A stretch of 64,000 nt of DNA from Pseudophaeobacter flagellatus (GTDB lineage Bacteria; Pseudomonadota; Alphaproteobacteria; Rhodobacterales; Rhodobacteraceae): positions 186,001 through 250,000 of the forward strand of contig NZ_JAJQRG010000004.1 of assembly GCF_021228235.1 (NCBI RefSeq), in the 5' to 3' direction. Positions 1 through 8,010 of this stretch are shown here, in pieces. The translations under genes were made by a program, and so were the position numbers. Positions within the stretch are counted from its first letter, which is position 1, and the number at the start of each line of letters is the position of its first letter. Under the pieces are notes generated by a model. That model was not told where the DNA came from and searched no databases. It worked only from the letters and a program-made list of their open reading frames with translations.

Positions 1-471
1 CCAACGCTCTATGTGATCATCATCATGTTTGCCATTCTGGGCCGCAGTTTCTGGCTGCTGGTGGGATTGATGATCCTGTTCAGCTGGACCTCGCTGGTGG
101 GCGTGGTGCGGGCAGAATTCCTGAGGGCGCGCAATCTGGAATATGTTCGTGCGGCCAAGGCCCTAGGGGTGGGCAATATGACCATCATGCTGCGCCACAT
201 GCTGCCCAATGCCATGGTGGCGACGCTGACCATGCTGCCGTTCATCATCACCGGCACCATCAGCGCGCTGGCGGGGCTGGATTTTCTGGGCTTTGGCCTG
301 CCGTCCTCGGCCCCCTCCTTGGGAGAGCTGACCTTGCAGGCAAAACAAAACCTTGAGGCCCCCTGGCTGGCCTTTACCGCCTTTTTTACCTTTGCTCTGA
401 TGCTGTCGCTGCTGATCTTCATCTTTGAAGGCATCCGTGACGCCTTTGATCCCAGAAAGACCTTTTCATGA
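1..471 (+). CDS. ABC transporter permease (YejE-like), 3' part only
   Basis: This is the C-terminal part of an inner-membrane permease of the oligopeptide/microcin C family of ABC importers; the gene starts left of the window. The visible 156 residues contain about four hydrophobic segments and the cytoplasmic EAA loop (EYVRAAKALGVGN then RHMLPN), which docks onto the ATPase subunit. The ATPase gene follows on the same strand at 602. The family (YejABEF, OppBC) moves short peptides from periplasm to cytoplasm. The identification as YejE rather than OppC/DppC is from the partner ATPase and is only probable. Confidence 0.85.
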   Translation, partial: PTLYVIIIMFAILGRSFWLLVGLMILFSWTSLVGVVRAEFLRARNLEYVRAAKALGVGNMTIMLRHMLPNAMVATLTMLPFIITGTISALAGLDFLGFGLPSSAPSLGELTLQAKQNLEAPWLAFTAFFTFALMLSLLIFIFEGIRDAFDPRKTFS

Positions 472-601
472 TCAGGAAAGGGGCTTTTCACAGCGGCCCG
501 CCGGTCGGCCGGGCAGTGCCCGCCTGCCCCGATGGGGGGGCACGTCGTTTCCGCCCGCGGTCAGGCACCGCCCTCTTTGTTGCTGCAGGCAAGAGACAGA
601 C

Positions 602-2188
602 ATGACAGAAAATCCTATCCTTCAGGTCAAAGACCTGCGTGTGTCCTTTCGTCAGGATGGCGCGATCAGCCAGGCCGTCAAAGGCGTATCCTTTTCCGTA
701 GGGCGCGGTGAAACCGTGGCCCTGGTGGGCGAGTCCGGATCTGGCAAATCCGTCTCGGCCTTGTCAACGGTTTCGCTGTTGGGGGATAGCGCCATTGTCA
801 GCGGCTCTGTCACCTATGACGGGGTTGAAATGGTCGGCGCCTCGGAAAAGCACCTGATGCAGGTGCGCGGCAATGACATCAGTTTTATCTTCCAAGAGCC
901 GATGACTTCGCTCAACCCGCTGCACACCATTGAAAAACAGCTGGAGGAATCGCTGGCGCTGCATCAGGGGTTACAGGGTGCCCCGGCGCGGGCACGCATT
1001 CTGGAACTGATGCAAAAGGTGGGTATTCGCGACGCTGAAAGCCGCCTTGGGGCCTATCCGCACGAGCTGTCGGGTGGGCAGCGTCAGCGGGTGATGATCG
1101 CCATGGCCCTAGCCAATAAGCCAGAGGTGCTGATCGCGGATGAACCGACCACGGCGCTGGATGTGACCATTCAGGCGCAGATCCTGGAACTGCTGGCCGA
1201 GTTGAAGAAAAGTGAAGGCATGGGCTTGTTGTTCATCACCCACGATCTGAACGTGGTGCGCCGCATTGCTGATCGCGTCTGCGTGATGAAGGGCGGCGAA
1301 ATCGTCGAGGAAGGCCCGGCGAACGAGGTCTTTGATAACCCGCAACATGCCTATACCCGGAAACTCTTGGCGGCAGAGCCGTCGGGCCAGCCGGCGCCTG
1401 TTTCATCAGATGCGGCCGAGCTGATCGAGACCCGCGATCTGAAGGTCTGGTTTCCGATCAAAAAGGGATTGCTGAAGCGCACCGTTGGCCATGTGAAGGC
1501 GGTGAACCCATGTTCCATTTCGGTACGGGCTGGAGAAACTCTTGGCATCGTTGGCGAATCGGGATCGGGCAAAACCACCATGGCGCTGGCGATCATGCGG
1601 CTGATCGCATCCGAGGGCGCTGTGCGGTTTTGCGGTGATGACCTGCGCCAATGGTCGACGCGCGATCTGCGAAGTCTGCGCAAGGATATGCAGATCGTGT
1701 TTCAAGATCCCTTTGGCTCGCTCAGCCCGCGGATGACCTGCGCCCAGATCATTGCCGAAGGGCTGGCCATTCACAAGGTCGATCAGCACCGCGCCCCGCG
1801 CGATCTGGTGGCGGAGGTGATGGTCGAGGTTGGATTGGATCCGGCGACGATGGATCGCTACCCGCATGAGTTTTCCGGCGGCCAGCGTCAGCGTATCGCC
1901 ATTGCCCGTGCCATGGTGCTGCGCCCCAAACTGGTGGTGCTGGATGAACCAACCTCAGCGCTGGATATGACCGTGCAGGTGCAGATCGTCGAACTGCTGC
2001 GCGATCTGCAAACACGTTATGGGCTGGCCTATCTCTTCATCAGTCACGATCTGAACGTGGTGCGCGCCATGTCGCATCAGGTTGTGGTGATGAAGCAGGG
2101 CGATATCGTCGAAGCGGGGACGGCCGACGCGCTGTTTGAAAACCCACAGCAGGGCTACACCCGGCAGTTGCTGGCCGCGACCCGCTAG
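602..2188 (+). CDS. ABC transporter ATP-binding protein, duplicated ATPase (YejF-like)
   Basis: A 528-residue double ATPase that would power the upstream permease. Two complete nucleotide-binding domains are visible: Walker A GESGSGKS at residues 43-50 with signature LSGGQRQR near 155, and Walker A GESGSGKT near 318 with signature FSGGQRQR near 423, each followed by a DEPTTALD or DEPTSALD Walker B. Fused OppD-OppF-type ATPases of this length are typical of YejF. The reading frame is open upstream to 425, but the ATG at 602 is preceded by AGAGACAG and gives the normal N-terminus, so I prefer it. The substrate (peptide, possibly microcin-like) is inferred from family. Confidence 0.9.
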   Translation: MTENPILQVKDLRVSFRQDGAISQAVKGVSFSVGRGETVALVGESGSGKSVSALSTVSLLGDSAIVSGSVTYDGVEMVGASEKHLMQVRGNDISFIFQEPMTSLNPLHTIEKQLEESLALHQGLQGAPARARILELMQKVGIRDAESRLGAYPHELSGGQRQRVMIAMALANKPEVLIADEPTTALDVTIQAQILELLAELKKSEGMGLLFITHDLNVVRRIADRVCVMKGGEIVEEGPANEVFDNPQHAYTRKLLAAEPSGQPAPVSSDAAELIETRDLKVWFPIKKGLLKRTVGHVKAVNPCSISVRAGETLGIVGESGSGKTTMALAIMRLIASEGAVRFCGDDLRQWSTRDLRSLRKDMQIVFQDPFGSLSPRMTCAQIIAEGLAIHKVDQHRAPRDLVAEVMVEVGLDPATMDRYPHEFSGGQRQRIAIARAMVLRPKLVVLDEPTSALDMTVQVQIVELLRDLQTRYGLAYLFISHDLNVVRAMSHQVVVMKQGDIVEAGTADALFENPQQGYTRQLLAATR

Positions 2189-2301
2189 AGATTGTTGCCT
2201 TCACTTGCAGTCACGCGATGGGCTCTGCTTATTTGATTACGCATCTATTGGATGCGCAAAACCGGCCCCCACGTTTGCGCTGCTGGCTCTGACAGGCTGG
2301 G

Positions 2302-2325
2302 GACGATGCCAGGGGCACCATCGTC
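2302..2325. terminator. Hairpin between convergent genes
   Basis: GACGATG (2302-2308) pairs with CATCGTC (2319-2325) and an inner GCC/GGC can extend the stem. It lies between the convergent ABC ATPase and hemN genes and touches the hemN stop codon. There is no T-run, so termination is only a possibility. Confidence 0.35.
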
Positions 2326-3680
2326 TAGGCTGCTGGTATGCGCTGCGGTGGGGTGTCGGTGTAGGCGTCAAAGGCGCGTGCGACCACCCGTGCCAGAGGG
2401 CGCGCACCAGGCGGCAGATCAGCGCCTTCGGCGGTGCGGATCAATACCTCGGGAAACGCTGCGCAGGCTGAGTCTAGCAGGGCATTGACCTGTGGCGCAG
2501 ACCCTGGGAAATCGGCCACCAGATCGGCGCTACGAATTGTGAAATGACACAACAGCGTCTCGATCATGCGCCCCCGCAGGCGATCGTCACCCTGAAAGGC
2601 ATGCCCCCGCGCCGAGGCCAAGGCACCGCGATCAACCGCGTCCATATAGTGCGCGGTGCCGGGGGAGTTTTGCACATATCCCTGCGGCAGTCGCGATATG
2701 GCCGAGGCACCAAGACCAATCAAGATATCCGTCGGCGCGTCGCTATAATCTTGAAACTCCCGGTGCAGATGCCCGCTGTCGCGGGCGCGGATCAGGCTGT
2801 CGCCGGGACGCACGAAACTCTCAAGCCCGATCTGCTGATAGCCTGCCTGCAGACAGCATCGTCTGGCACTCTCAAACAGGGCCAGCCGGGCCTCTGGTGT
2901 GGGTAGGGTTTCTGAGGGAATCATCGCTTGGCGACGGATCCGAGCCGGAAGATGCTTGTACCCATAAAGGGCAACGCGGTCGGGCGAGAGCGACAGCAGG
3001 TCTGTGATGTCTTGGGTGATCTGAGTCTGGCTTTGATGCGGCAGGCCAAACAGCAGATCGGTGCTGAGCGCGCGAATCCCACCACGCCGCAGCATTTCGA
3101 TGCAGTCTTGCAGCGTTTCAAACTTCAGATTCCGCCCAATTGCCTGCTGTGTCTTTGCGCCAAAGCCCTGAACCCCAATCGAGGCCCGCGTCAACCCGGC
3201 CTTTATCAGGGCATCGCAGCGGGGCTGGTCGAAATCATTCGGGTCTATTTCAACAGAAAACTCGGCCTCTGGTGCCAGCGGGGCAAGCCCGGCGATAGCG
3301 GTTGACAGTGCAGCGATTAATTCAGGTGGCAAGATAGTCGGTGTGCCGCCGCCCCAGTGTAGCCGGGCCAGGTGAACTCCACGTGGCAGATGCGGTTTTA
3401 GCAGCGCGATTTCCTGTTCCAATGCTGCGACATAGGCCTCAACCTGCGCCACAGAGCGCGCCCCTTGGGTGCGGCACATGCAAAACCAACAAAGATTCTG
3501 GCAGTAGGGTATATGAAGATACAGCCCGATCTGACTGCCCTCGGGAATCTGCCCCAGCCAGGATGCAAAGTGTTCGGGACCGACGGTGGGGCTGAAATTC
3601 TCTGGTATTGGATAGCTGGTGTATCGCGGCACTTTGGCGCGAAACAATCCGAGCTTGGCCAATTGTGATTCCTGAGACAT
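2325..3680 (-). CDS. hemN: Oxygen-independent coproporphyrinogen III oxidase
   Basis: A cytoplasmic radical-SAM enzyme of heme synthesis that converts coproporphyrinogen III to protoporphyrinogen IX without oxygen. The 451 residues match normal HemN length. The iron-sulphur motif reads C60-QNL-C64-WF-C67-M-C69, the CX3CX2CXC pattern specific to true HemN, and GGGTPT follows at 110-115. True HemN is thereby separated from HemW, which lacks the fourth cysteine. The gene is divergent from fnrL, and an FNR box with a well-spaced TAGAAT -10 element (3687-3692, minus strand) lies in front, so anaerobic or microaerobic activation by FnrL is expected. A hemF gene at 23155 supplies the oxygen-dependent alternative. 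Confidence 0.95.
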   Translation of the reverse strand: MSQESQLAKLGLFRAKVPRYTSYPIPENFSPTVGPEHFASWLGQIPEGSQIGLYLHIPYCQNLCWFCMCRTQGARSVAQVEAYVAALEQEIALLKPHLPRGVHLARLHWGGGTPTILPPELIAALSTAIAGLAPLAPEAEFSVEIDPNDFDQPRCDALIKAGLTRASIGVQGFGAKTQQAIGRNLKFETLQDCIEMLRRGGIRALSTDLLFGLPHQSQTQITQDITDLLSLSPDRVALYGYKHLPARIRRQAMIPSETLPTPEARLALFESARRCCLQAGYQQIGLESFVRPGDSLIRARDSGHLHREFQDYSDAPTDILIGLGASAISRLPQGYVQNSPGTAHYMDAVDRGALASARGHAFQGDDRLRGRMIETLLCHFTIRSADLVADFPGSAPQVNALLDSACAAFPEVLIRTAEGADLPPGARPLARVVARAFDAYTDTPPQRIPAA

Positions 3681-3714
3681 ATCCCTATTCTAGGCGGCAA
3701 TGGCACGACTGAAA

Positions 3715-3728
3715 TTGACCTGGATCAA
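3715..3728. promoter_or_regulatory. FNR box shared by hemN and fnrL
   Basis: TTGACCTGGATCAA matches the FNR consensus TTGAT-N4-ATCAA at 9 of 10 defined positions. Read toward hemN, its centre is 32 bp from the centre of a TAGAAT -10 element, which is class II activator geometry. Read toward fnrL it immediately precedes the first possible ATG (3729), where binding could give autoregulation. The match is seen; FnrL binding is inferred. Confidence 0.8.
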
Positions 3729-3740
3729 ATGGGATTACTT

Positions 3741-4481
3741 ATGACCGTCGAGACCCTGGCCCATGTCGGCTGCGCTGATTGTCCGATTCGCCACCGCGCC
3801 GTTTGCGCCCGCTGCGAAGAAGATGAATTGGCTGCGCTGGATGGTATCAAATATTATCGTAGCTATGAGGCTGGGCAGCTGATCATCTGGTCTGGAGACG
3901 TGATGAACTTTGTTGGTTCTGTGGTCTCTGGCATCGCGACGCTGACCCAGACAATGGAGGATGGCCGCACCCAGATGGTGGGGCTGTTGTTGCCAAGCGA
4001 TTTTGTCGGCCGTCCGGGGCGCAGTGGTGCCGCCTATAATGTGGTGGCCACCACTGATCTGGTGATGTGCTGTTTCCGCAAGAAACCCTTTGAAGACCTG
4101 ATGGCGCGGACGCCGCATATTGCGCAACGCTTGCTTGAAATGACCCTGGATGAGCTGGACGCTGCGCGTGAATGGATGCTGGTGCTGGGCCGGAAAACCG
4201 CGCGGGAAAAAATCGCCAGCCTGCTGACGATCATTGCTCGCCGAGATGCCTCGCTGACGCCGCAAGGGGTGGTCAATACGCTTACCTTTGATCTGCCGCT
4301 CACTCGCGAGGCCATGGCAGATTATCTGGGGCTCACACTGGAAACGGTCAGCCGTCAGATGTCTGCGCTGAAAAAGGACGGGGTAATTACCCTGGAAGGC
4401 AAGCGCCGTATCCATGTGCCGAATATGGCCCGCCTGTTTGAAGAAGCCGGCGATGACAGCGATGGCGGTTTCCTCAGCTGA
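3741..4481 (+). CDS. fnrL: Crp/Fnr-family oxygen-sensing regulator FnrL
   Basis: A 246-residue global anaerobic regulator. It has an N-terminal cysteine cluster (C11, C14, C22, C25) and a further Cys pair at 110-111, suited to an oxygen-labile [4Fe-4S] cluster, a cyclic-nucleotide-like domain, and a C-terminal helix-turn-helix with LETVSRQMSAL. The E--SR recognition residues are those of proteins that read TTGAT. An ATG at 3729 is also in frame, but it abuts the FNR box and lacks a ribosome site, while the ATG at 3741 follows GGGA and gives the usual FnrL N-terminus. Boxes matching its expected site lie in front of hemN, ccoN and ccoG and after ccoP. Confidence 0.93.
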   Translation: MTVETLAHVGCADCPIRHRAVCARCEEDELAALDGIKYYRSYEAGQLIIWSGDVMNFVGSVVSGIATLTQTMEDGRTQMVGLLLPSDFVGRPGRSGAAYNVVATTDLVMCCFRKKPFEDLMARTPHIAQRLLEMTLDELDAAREWMLVLGRKTAREKIASLLTIIARRDASLTPQGVVNTLTFDLPLTREAMADYLGLTLETVSRQMSALKKDGVITLEGKRRIHVPNMARLFEEAGDDSDGGFLS

Positions 4482-4508
4482 TAGTCTCTGGTTCGGCTTA
4501 TCCGGACC

Positions 4509-4545
4509 AGACAGATAGCCCGCCGGACAGATAGCCCATGTGACT
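4509..4545. repeat. Short direct repeat in convergent gap
   Basis: The 12-mer GACAGATAGCCC occurs nearly twice (starting around 4509 and 4525) in the 66-base gap between the convergent fnrL and LysR genes, and GATAG pairs with a nearby CTATC. It may act as a weak transcription stop or be a chance duplication. Confidence 0.3.
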
Positions 4546-4547
4546 AT

Positions 4548-5423
4548 CTAGCCAGGGTTTTTGCACAGCCAATCGGCAACCTGGCGACTAGCAGAATCGG
4601 CGCTTCGGCCGGACATGTGCCACAGGCGCAGGGCGCGTGTCAGGCGCGCGCGATGGGCAAAGGGGGCAACCAGGCGACCGCTGGCCAGATGCGGTGCCAA
4701 CAAGGCTTGGTGCCCGATCAAGATCCCGGCTCCGTTCAGCGCCTCTTCCACCGCCAGCGCATAGAGCGAATATAGCGGCCCACGCGGGGTGATCTGGTGC
4801 TGCGGCGCGGCGGTGGCAAGCCAGTGATGCCAGTCGCCCTCCCAGGTGGTGTCAAACAGGCAGGGGTGATCTGTTAGATCCTGCGGGCTGTGCAGTCGGG
4901 CTGCCAACTGCGGCGTGCAGACCGGAAAGATCACATCCTCGGCCAGCACATCCCCGCGATCCGCGTCAAAGAACAGGCACAGATCATAGGGCGTGCGCTT
5001 GAGATTCGGCGGCTGCTCCAGCGCAGTGATAGAGATTTCGGTACTGGGGAGGGCAGCGCGCAGCTGCGGCAGGCGTGGCGACAGCCAGAATTGCGCAATC
5101 GCGGGCAGGGTGGCGATATGCACCACCCGCGGCGCAGCCTTGTCGCGCATCATTTGCACGGCCTGCCCCAGTTGGTCAAAGGCCTGGCTGAACCCCGGCA
5201 GCGCCTGCGCCCCCAGCGGGGTAAGCACCACCCCCTTGGCGCTGCGTTGAAACAGCGGCGCACCCAGGGCGCTTTCCAATGCCTTGATCTGGGCCGAAAT
5301 TGCGCCGGGGGTAACGCCGAGTTCATCCGCCGCAGCAGAAAATCCGCCCAGTCGCGCGGCGGCTTCAAAGGCCCGCAGGGAGGTCATGGCAAAGGATTTG
5401 AGTCGGGGAGGGGAGACGGGCAT
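4548..5423 (-). CDS. LysR-family transcriptional regulator (GcvA-like)
   Basis: A 291-residue regulator with an N-terminal winged helix-turn-helix (residues about 10-70; AADELGVTPGAISAQIKALE) and a C-terminal type-2 periplasmic-binding-like effector domain. The helix-turn-helix resembles the GcvA/AmpR branch. It is divergent from the PLP enzyme at 5548, the usual arrangement for a LysR protein controlling its neighbour, and a dyad sits in the shared promoter (5438-5463). Target and effector are unknown; an amino acid or its derivative is a reasonable guess given the enzyme. Confidence 0.88.
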   Translation of the reverse strand: MPVSPPRLKSFAMTSLRAFEAAARLGGFSAAADELGVTPGAISAQIKALESALGAPLFQRSAKGVVLTPLGAQALPGFSQAFDQLGQAVQMMRDKAAPRVVHIATLPAIAQFWLSPRLPQLRAALPSTEISITALEQPPNLKRTPYDLCLFFDADRGDVLAEDVIFPVCTPQLAARLHSPQDLTDHPCLFDTTWEGDWHHWLATAAPQHQITPRGPLYSLYALAVEEALNGAGILIGHQALLAPHLASGRLVAPFAHRARLTRALRLWHMSGRSADSASRQVADWLCKNPG

Positions 5424-5437
5424 GGATTAGCCTTAAT

Positions 5438-5463
5438 TTTTCTGACCCTAGATTTTCAGAAAA
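5438..5463. promoter_or_regulatory. Dyad in LysR/SHMT-like divergent promoter
   Basis: TTTTCTGA (5438-5445) and TCAGAAAA (5456-5463) form perfect 8-base arms separated by 10 bases, 15 bases upstream of the LysR start. Size and position suit a LysR autoregulatory site. Binding is inferred. Confidence 0.6.
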
Positions 5464-5547
5464 CTGATTTGCGCACAAGCCCGCCCTGGGGCCAACTGAT
5501 GCAAAGCGCCCCCTGCGGCGGGCGCTGCCCTATTTGGAGACCATGAA

Positions 5548-6882
5548 ATGACAAGACTCGGCAACCGCCCCTGGGTGCCCGCTCAATGTGAGGCCCGCGT
5601 TCAGGCAATTGATGCTGCCACTGATGGCTTGCCCAGCAGTGCCGTTGCCGCGCGCATAGAGGCTCTGATCCAGCGTAACAGTCAGATCCACGATCATGAC
5701 TGTTTCAACCTCAACCCAGCAACCAATGTGATGAACCCCGCCGCCGAGGCGGTTTTGGCGCGGGGCTTAGGCAGCCGTCCTTCCCTGGGCTATCCCGGTG
5801 ACAAATACGAAATGGGGCTGGAGGCGATCGAAGAGATAGAGGTCATGGCGGCGGCTCTGGCCGCACAGGTCTTTGGTGCAAAATATGCCGAAATCCGGGT
5901 GGGTTCCGGGGCGCTGGCCAATCTCTATGGCTTTATGGCGCTGACCAGTCCCGGCGATATCATCATTGCGCCGCCTGCGACTGTGGGTGGCCATGTGACC
6001 CATCACAGCGATGGCTGTGCCGGACTCTATGGGCTGGTGCCACATTCTGCGCCGGTCAATGCCGATGGCTACACGGTGGATCTGGCGGGGCTGCGCGACC
6101 AGGTGCAGCAGTTGCGGCCCCGGCTGATTACCATCGGCGGCAGTCTCAACCTCTTTGCGCATCCGGTGGCCGAGATCCGTGCCATTGCCGATGAGGTCGG
6201 TGCCAAGGTGCTGTTTGATGCGGCGCATCAATGCGGCATGATCGCGGGGGGCGTATGGGCCAACCCCCTGGAGCAGGGCGCGCATCTGATGACCATGAGC
6301 ACCTACAAAAGCCTCGGTGGTCCGGCTGGCGGGCTGATTGTTACCAATGACAGCGCGATCGCCGAGCGACTGGATGCCATCGCCTTTCCAGGCATGACGG
6401 CAAATTTTGATGCGGCGAAATCTGCCTCTCTGGCATTGAGCCTGCTGGACTGGGTTGATCACGGGGCGTCTTATGCTGAGGCGATGGTCGCGTTGGCTCA
6501 GGCCCTGGCGACAGAGTTGGAAATGTTGGGGATGCCGGTCTACAAGCCGGGCGGCGGCAGGCATGCGCAGGCCACCAGTTCGCATCAGTTTGCGCTGGAG
6601 GCGGCGCGATTTGGTGGCGGGCAGGTGGCGTCAAAGCGGCTGCGCCAGGCTGGGTTCCTGGCCTGCGGGATTGGCCTGCCGATTGATCCGGTAGAGGGCG
6701 ATATGAACGGGCTGCGCATTGGCACCCCGGAATTGGTGCGCCGTGGCGTCACCCCGCAGGATGCCCCGGCCTTGGCCCGTCTGATTGCGGCGGGGTTGAC
6801 TGGAAATGACCCGGCTGCGGTGGCCCAATCCGTGCAGCAGATGCGGGCGCATTTCCAAGGTCTGCACTTTATGCGTCGCTGA
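5548..6882 (+). CDS. Serine hydroxymethyltransferase-like PLP enzyme
   Basis: A 444-residue fold-type I PLP enzyme of the serine hydroxymethyltransferase family. Visible marks: YPGDKYEMG (like the SHMT substrate loop YPG--Y-GG), GSGALAN for phosphate binding, DAAHQCGMIAGG after the PLP aspartate, the Schiff-base lysine in STYKSLGGPAGG, and the carboxylate-binding arginine in GLRIGTPE. The housekeeping GlyA motif near the N-terminus (IASENF) is replaced by LNPATNV, and the lysine loop reads YKSLGGP instead of HKTLRGP, so I do not call it glyA. It may be an SHMT variant acting on another hydroxy- or methyl-amino acid. Control by the divergent LysR is likely. Stops just before a strong terminator. 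Confidence 0.8.
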   Translation: MTRLGNRPWVPAQCEARVQAIDAATDGLPSSAVAARIEALIQRNSQIHDHDCFNLNPATNVMNPAAEAVLARGLGSRPSLGYPGDKYEMGLEAIEEIEVMAAALAAQVFGAKYAEIRVGSGALANLYGFMALTSPGDIIIAPPATVGGHVTHHSDGCAGLYGLVPHSAPVNADGYTVDLAGLRDQVQQLRPRLITIGGSLNLFAHPVAEIRAIADEVGAKVLFDAAHQCGMIAGGVWANPLEQGAHLMTMSTYKSLGGPAGGLIVTNDSAIAERLDAIAFPGMTANFDAAKSASLALSLLDWVDHGASYAEAMVALAQALATELEMLGMPVYKPGGGRHAQATSSHQFALEAARFGGGQVASKRLRQAGFLACGIGLPIDPVEGDMNGLRIGTPELVRRGVTPQDAPALARLIAAGLTGNDPAAVAQSVQQMRAHFQGLHFMRR

Positions 6883-6918
6883 GCAGCCGTCATGGCGCCT
6901 GGTGCCATCTGGATCGTA

Positions 6919-6948
6919 AAAAGGCCTGCCAGATTTGGCAGGCCTTTT
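6919..6948. terminator. Bidirectional rho-independent terminator
   Basis: AAAAGGCCTGCC (6919-6930) and GGCAGGCCTTTT (6937-6948) form a perfect 12-bp stem with a 6-base loop and end in a T-run on both strands. It serves the convergent SHMT-like gene and uspA. Confidence 0.92.
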
Positions 6949-6968
6949 GTGTTGTGGATGGGAAAAGC

Positions 6969-7808
6969 TTAATGCGCCATGAGCACCGGAACTGTCGCTT
7001 TTTCCAGCATGTTGCGGGTGGCACCACCCAGGATTGCCTCGCGAAAGCGCGAATGGCCATAGGCCCCCATCACGATCAATTCGGCCTGGGTGTCGCTCGC
7101 GTGCCGGATCAGCACATCCGAGACCCGTGGCAGTGTTTTGCTAAGCACATCAATTTCACAAGCCACCCCATGGCGCGCCAGCATCTGTGCCAGCAAGCCG
7201 CCAGGGTCGGAGCGATCAGGTCCGTGTTGCGGCGGGTCGATCACCACAATGCGTACCAAATCCGCGCCGGCCAAAAACGGCAGCGATTTGCGAATGGCGG
7301 CCATGGCTTCGGTACTTTCATTCCAGGCGACCAGCACGGTTTTGGGCTGGCCGATCTGCGGCGCATCATCCGGCACGACGAGTACCGGCGCGCGCCCTTC
7401 AAACAGTGCGGATTCGACCACTGGCTCGGCCTCTACCCCCTTGTCTTTGCCGTAGGGTTGCCCAAGAACCACCAGATCCGAGAACCGCGCCTGCTGTGCA
7501 ACATGGCGGCCCATATCGGCAATCTGCGCGATGCCGGCATCGCTGGAAAACGGAATACCAGCCTTTTGCAATTCTGCGTCGGCATAGGCCTGCAGGTTTG
7601 CTGCATCTGTCTTGGCGCGGGTCATGGTTTCTTGCAGGATCATCGCATTGGTTCCGGCGTAGTAATAGCCGGTCTGGGTGTGATCGACCCCAAGACAGAG
7701 CGCCTCAACATGGCTGTTAAAGGTCGTGGCCAGTGCCGTCGCCTGTGCCAGAGGTGTCGCTGCGGTGTCCTGTGACGTCAGAACTGTGAGAATGGTTTTA
7801 TAGGTCAT
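6969..7808 (-). CDS. Universal stress protein, tandem UspA domains
   Basis: A 279-residue cytoplasmic protein of two UspA folds. The second domain keeps the nucleotide-binding pattern G-AYGHSRFRE-A-LGG-ATRNML, so it probably binds ATP; the first domain is more degenerate. The start at 7808 is preceded by GAGGGGAAAC, a good ribosome site; an in-frame ATG 36 bases upstream lacks one. A universal stress gene between fnrL and ccoN is a known arrangement in Rhodobacter. It is divergent from ccoN, and the FNR box at 7904 lies about 96 bases upstream, so co-control is possible but I see no matching -10 on this strand. Confidence 0.9.
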   Translation of the reverse strand: MTYKTILTVLTSQDTAATPLAQATALATTFNSHVEALCLGVDHTQTGYYYAGTNAMILQETMTRAKTDAANLQAYADAELQKAGIPFSSDAGIAQIADMGRHVAQQARFSDLVVLGQPYGKDKGVEAEPVVESALFEGRAPVLVVPDDAPQIGQPKTVLVAWNESTEAMAAIRKSLPFLAGADLVRIVVIDPPQHGPDRSDPGGLLAQMLARHGVACEIDVLSKTLPRVSDVLIRHASDTQAELIVMGAYGHSRFREAILGGATRNMLEKATVPVLMAH

Positions 7809-7903
7809 GTTTCCCCTCATCTGGCTATAGGTTTCACCCCTCAAAGGTGAGGGTTGTGGTGGTTGATCGCTTTCTGATGTGTCACAATTGAAATGGGATT
7901 GTC

Positions 7904-7917
7904 TTGATGCAGATCAA
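7904..7917. promoter_or_regulatory. FNR box of the ccoNOQP promoter
   Basis: TTGATGCAGATCAA is a perfect FNR consensus site. A TTTAGA -10-like element at 7942-7947 is 34 bp downstream centre to centre, giving class II geometry and a start near 7953, about 60 bases before ccoN. FnrL activation at low oxygen is strongly expected. Confidence 0.88.
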
Positions 7918-8010
7918 TGTATTCGCGGCATATGTTTTGCATTTAGAGTGTTGAATAGATGGGTTTCACGCGACTGCAAGAATCGCGGAAACATGGTGAA
8001 GGGACGTAAT

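Noticed and set aside
7809-7903. FNR box at 7904 as activator of uspA on the minus strand
   Set aside because: No -10-like sequence at the required distance on that strand; left as a possibility only.
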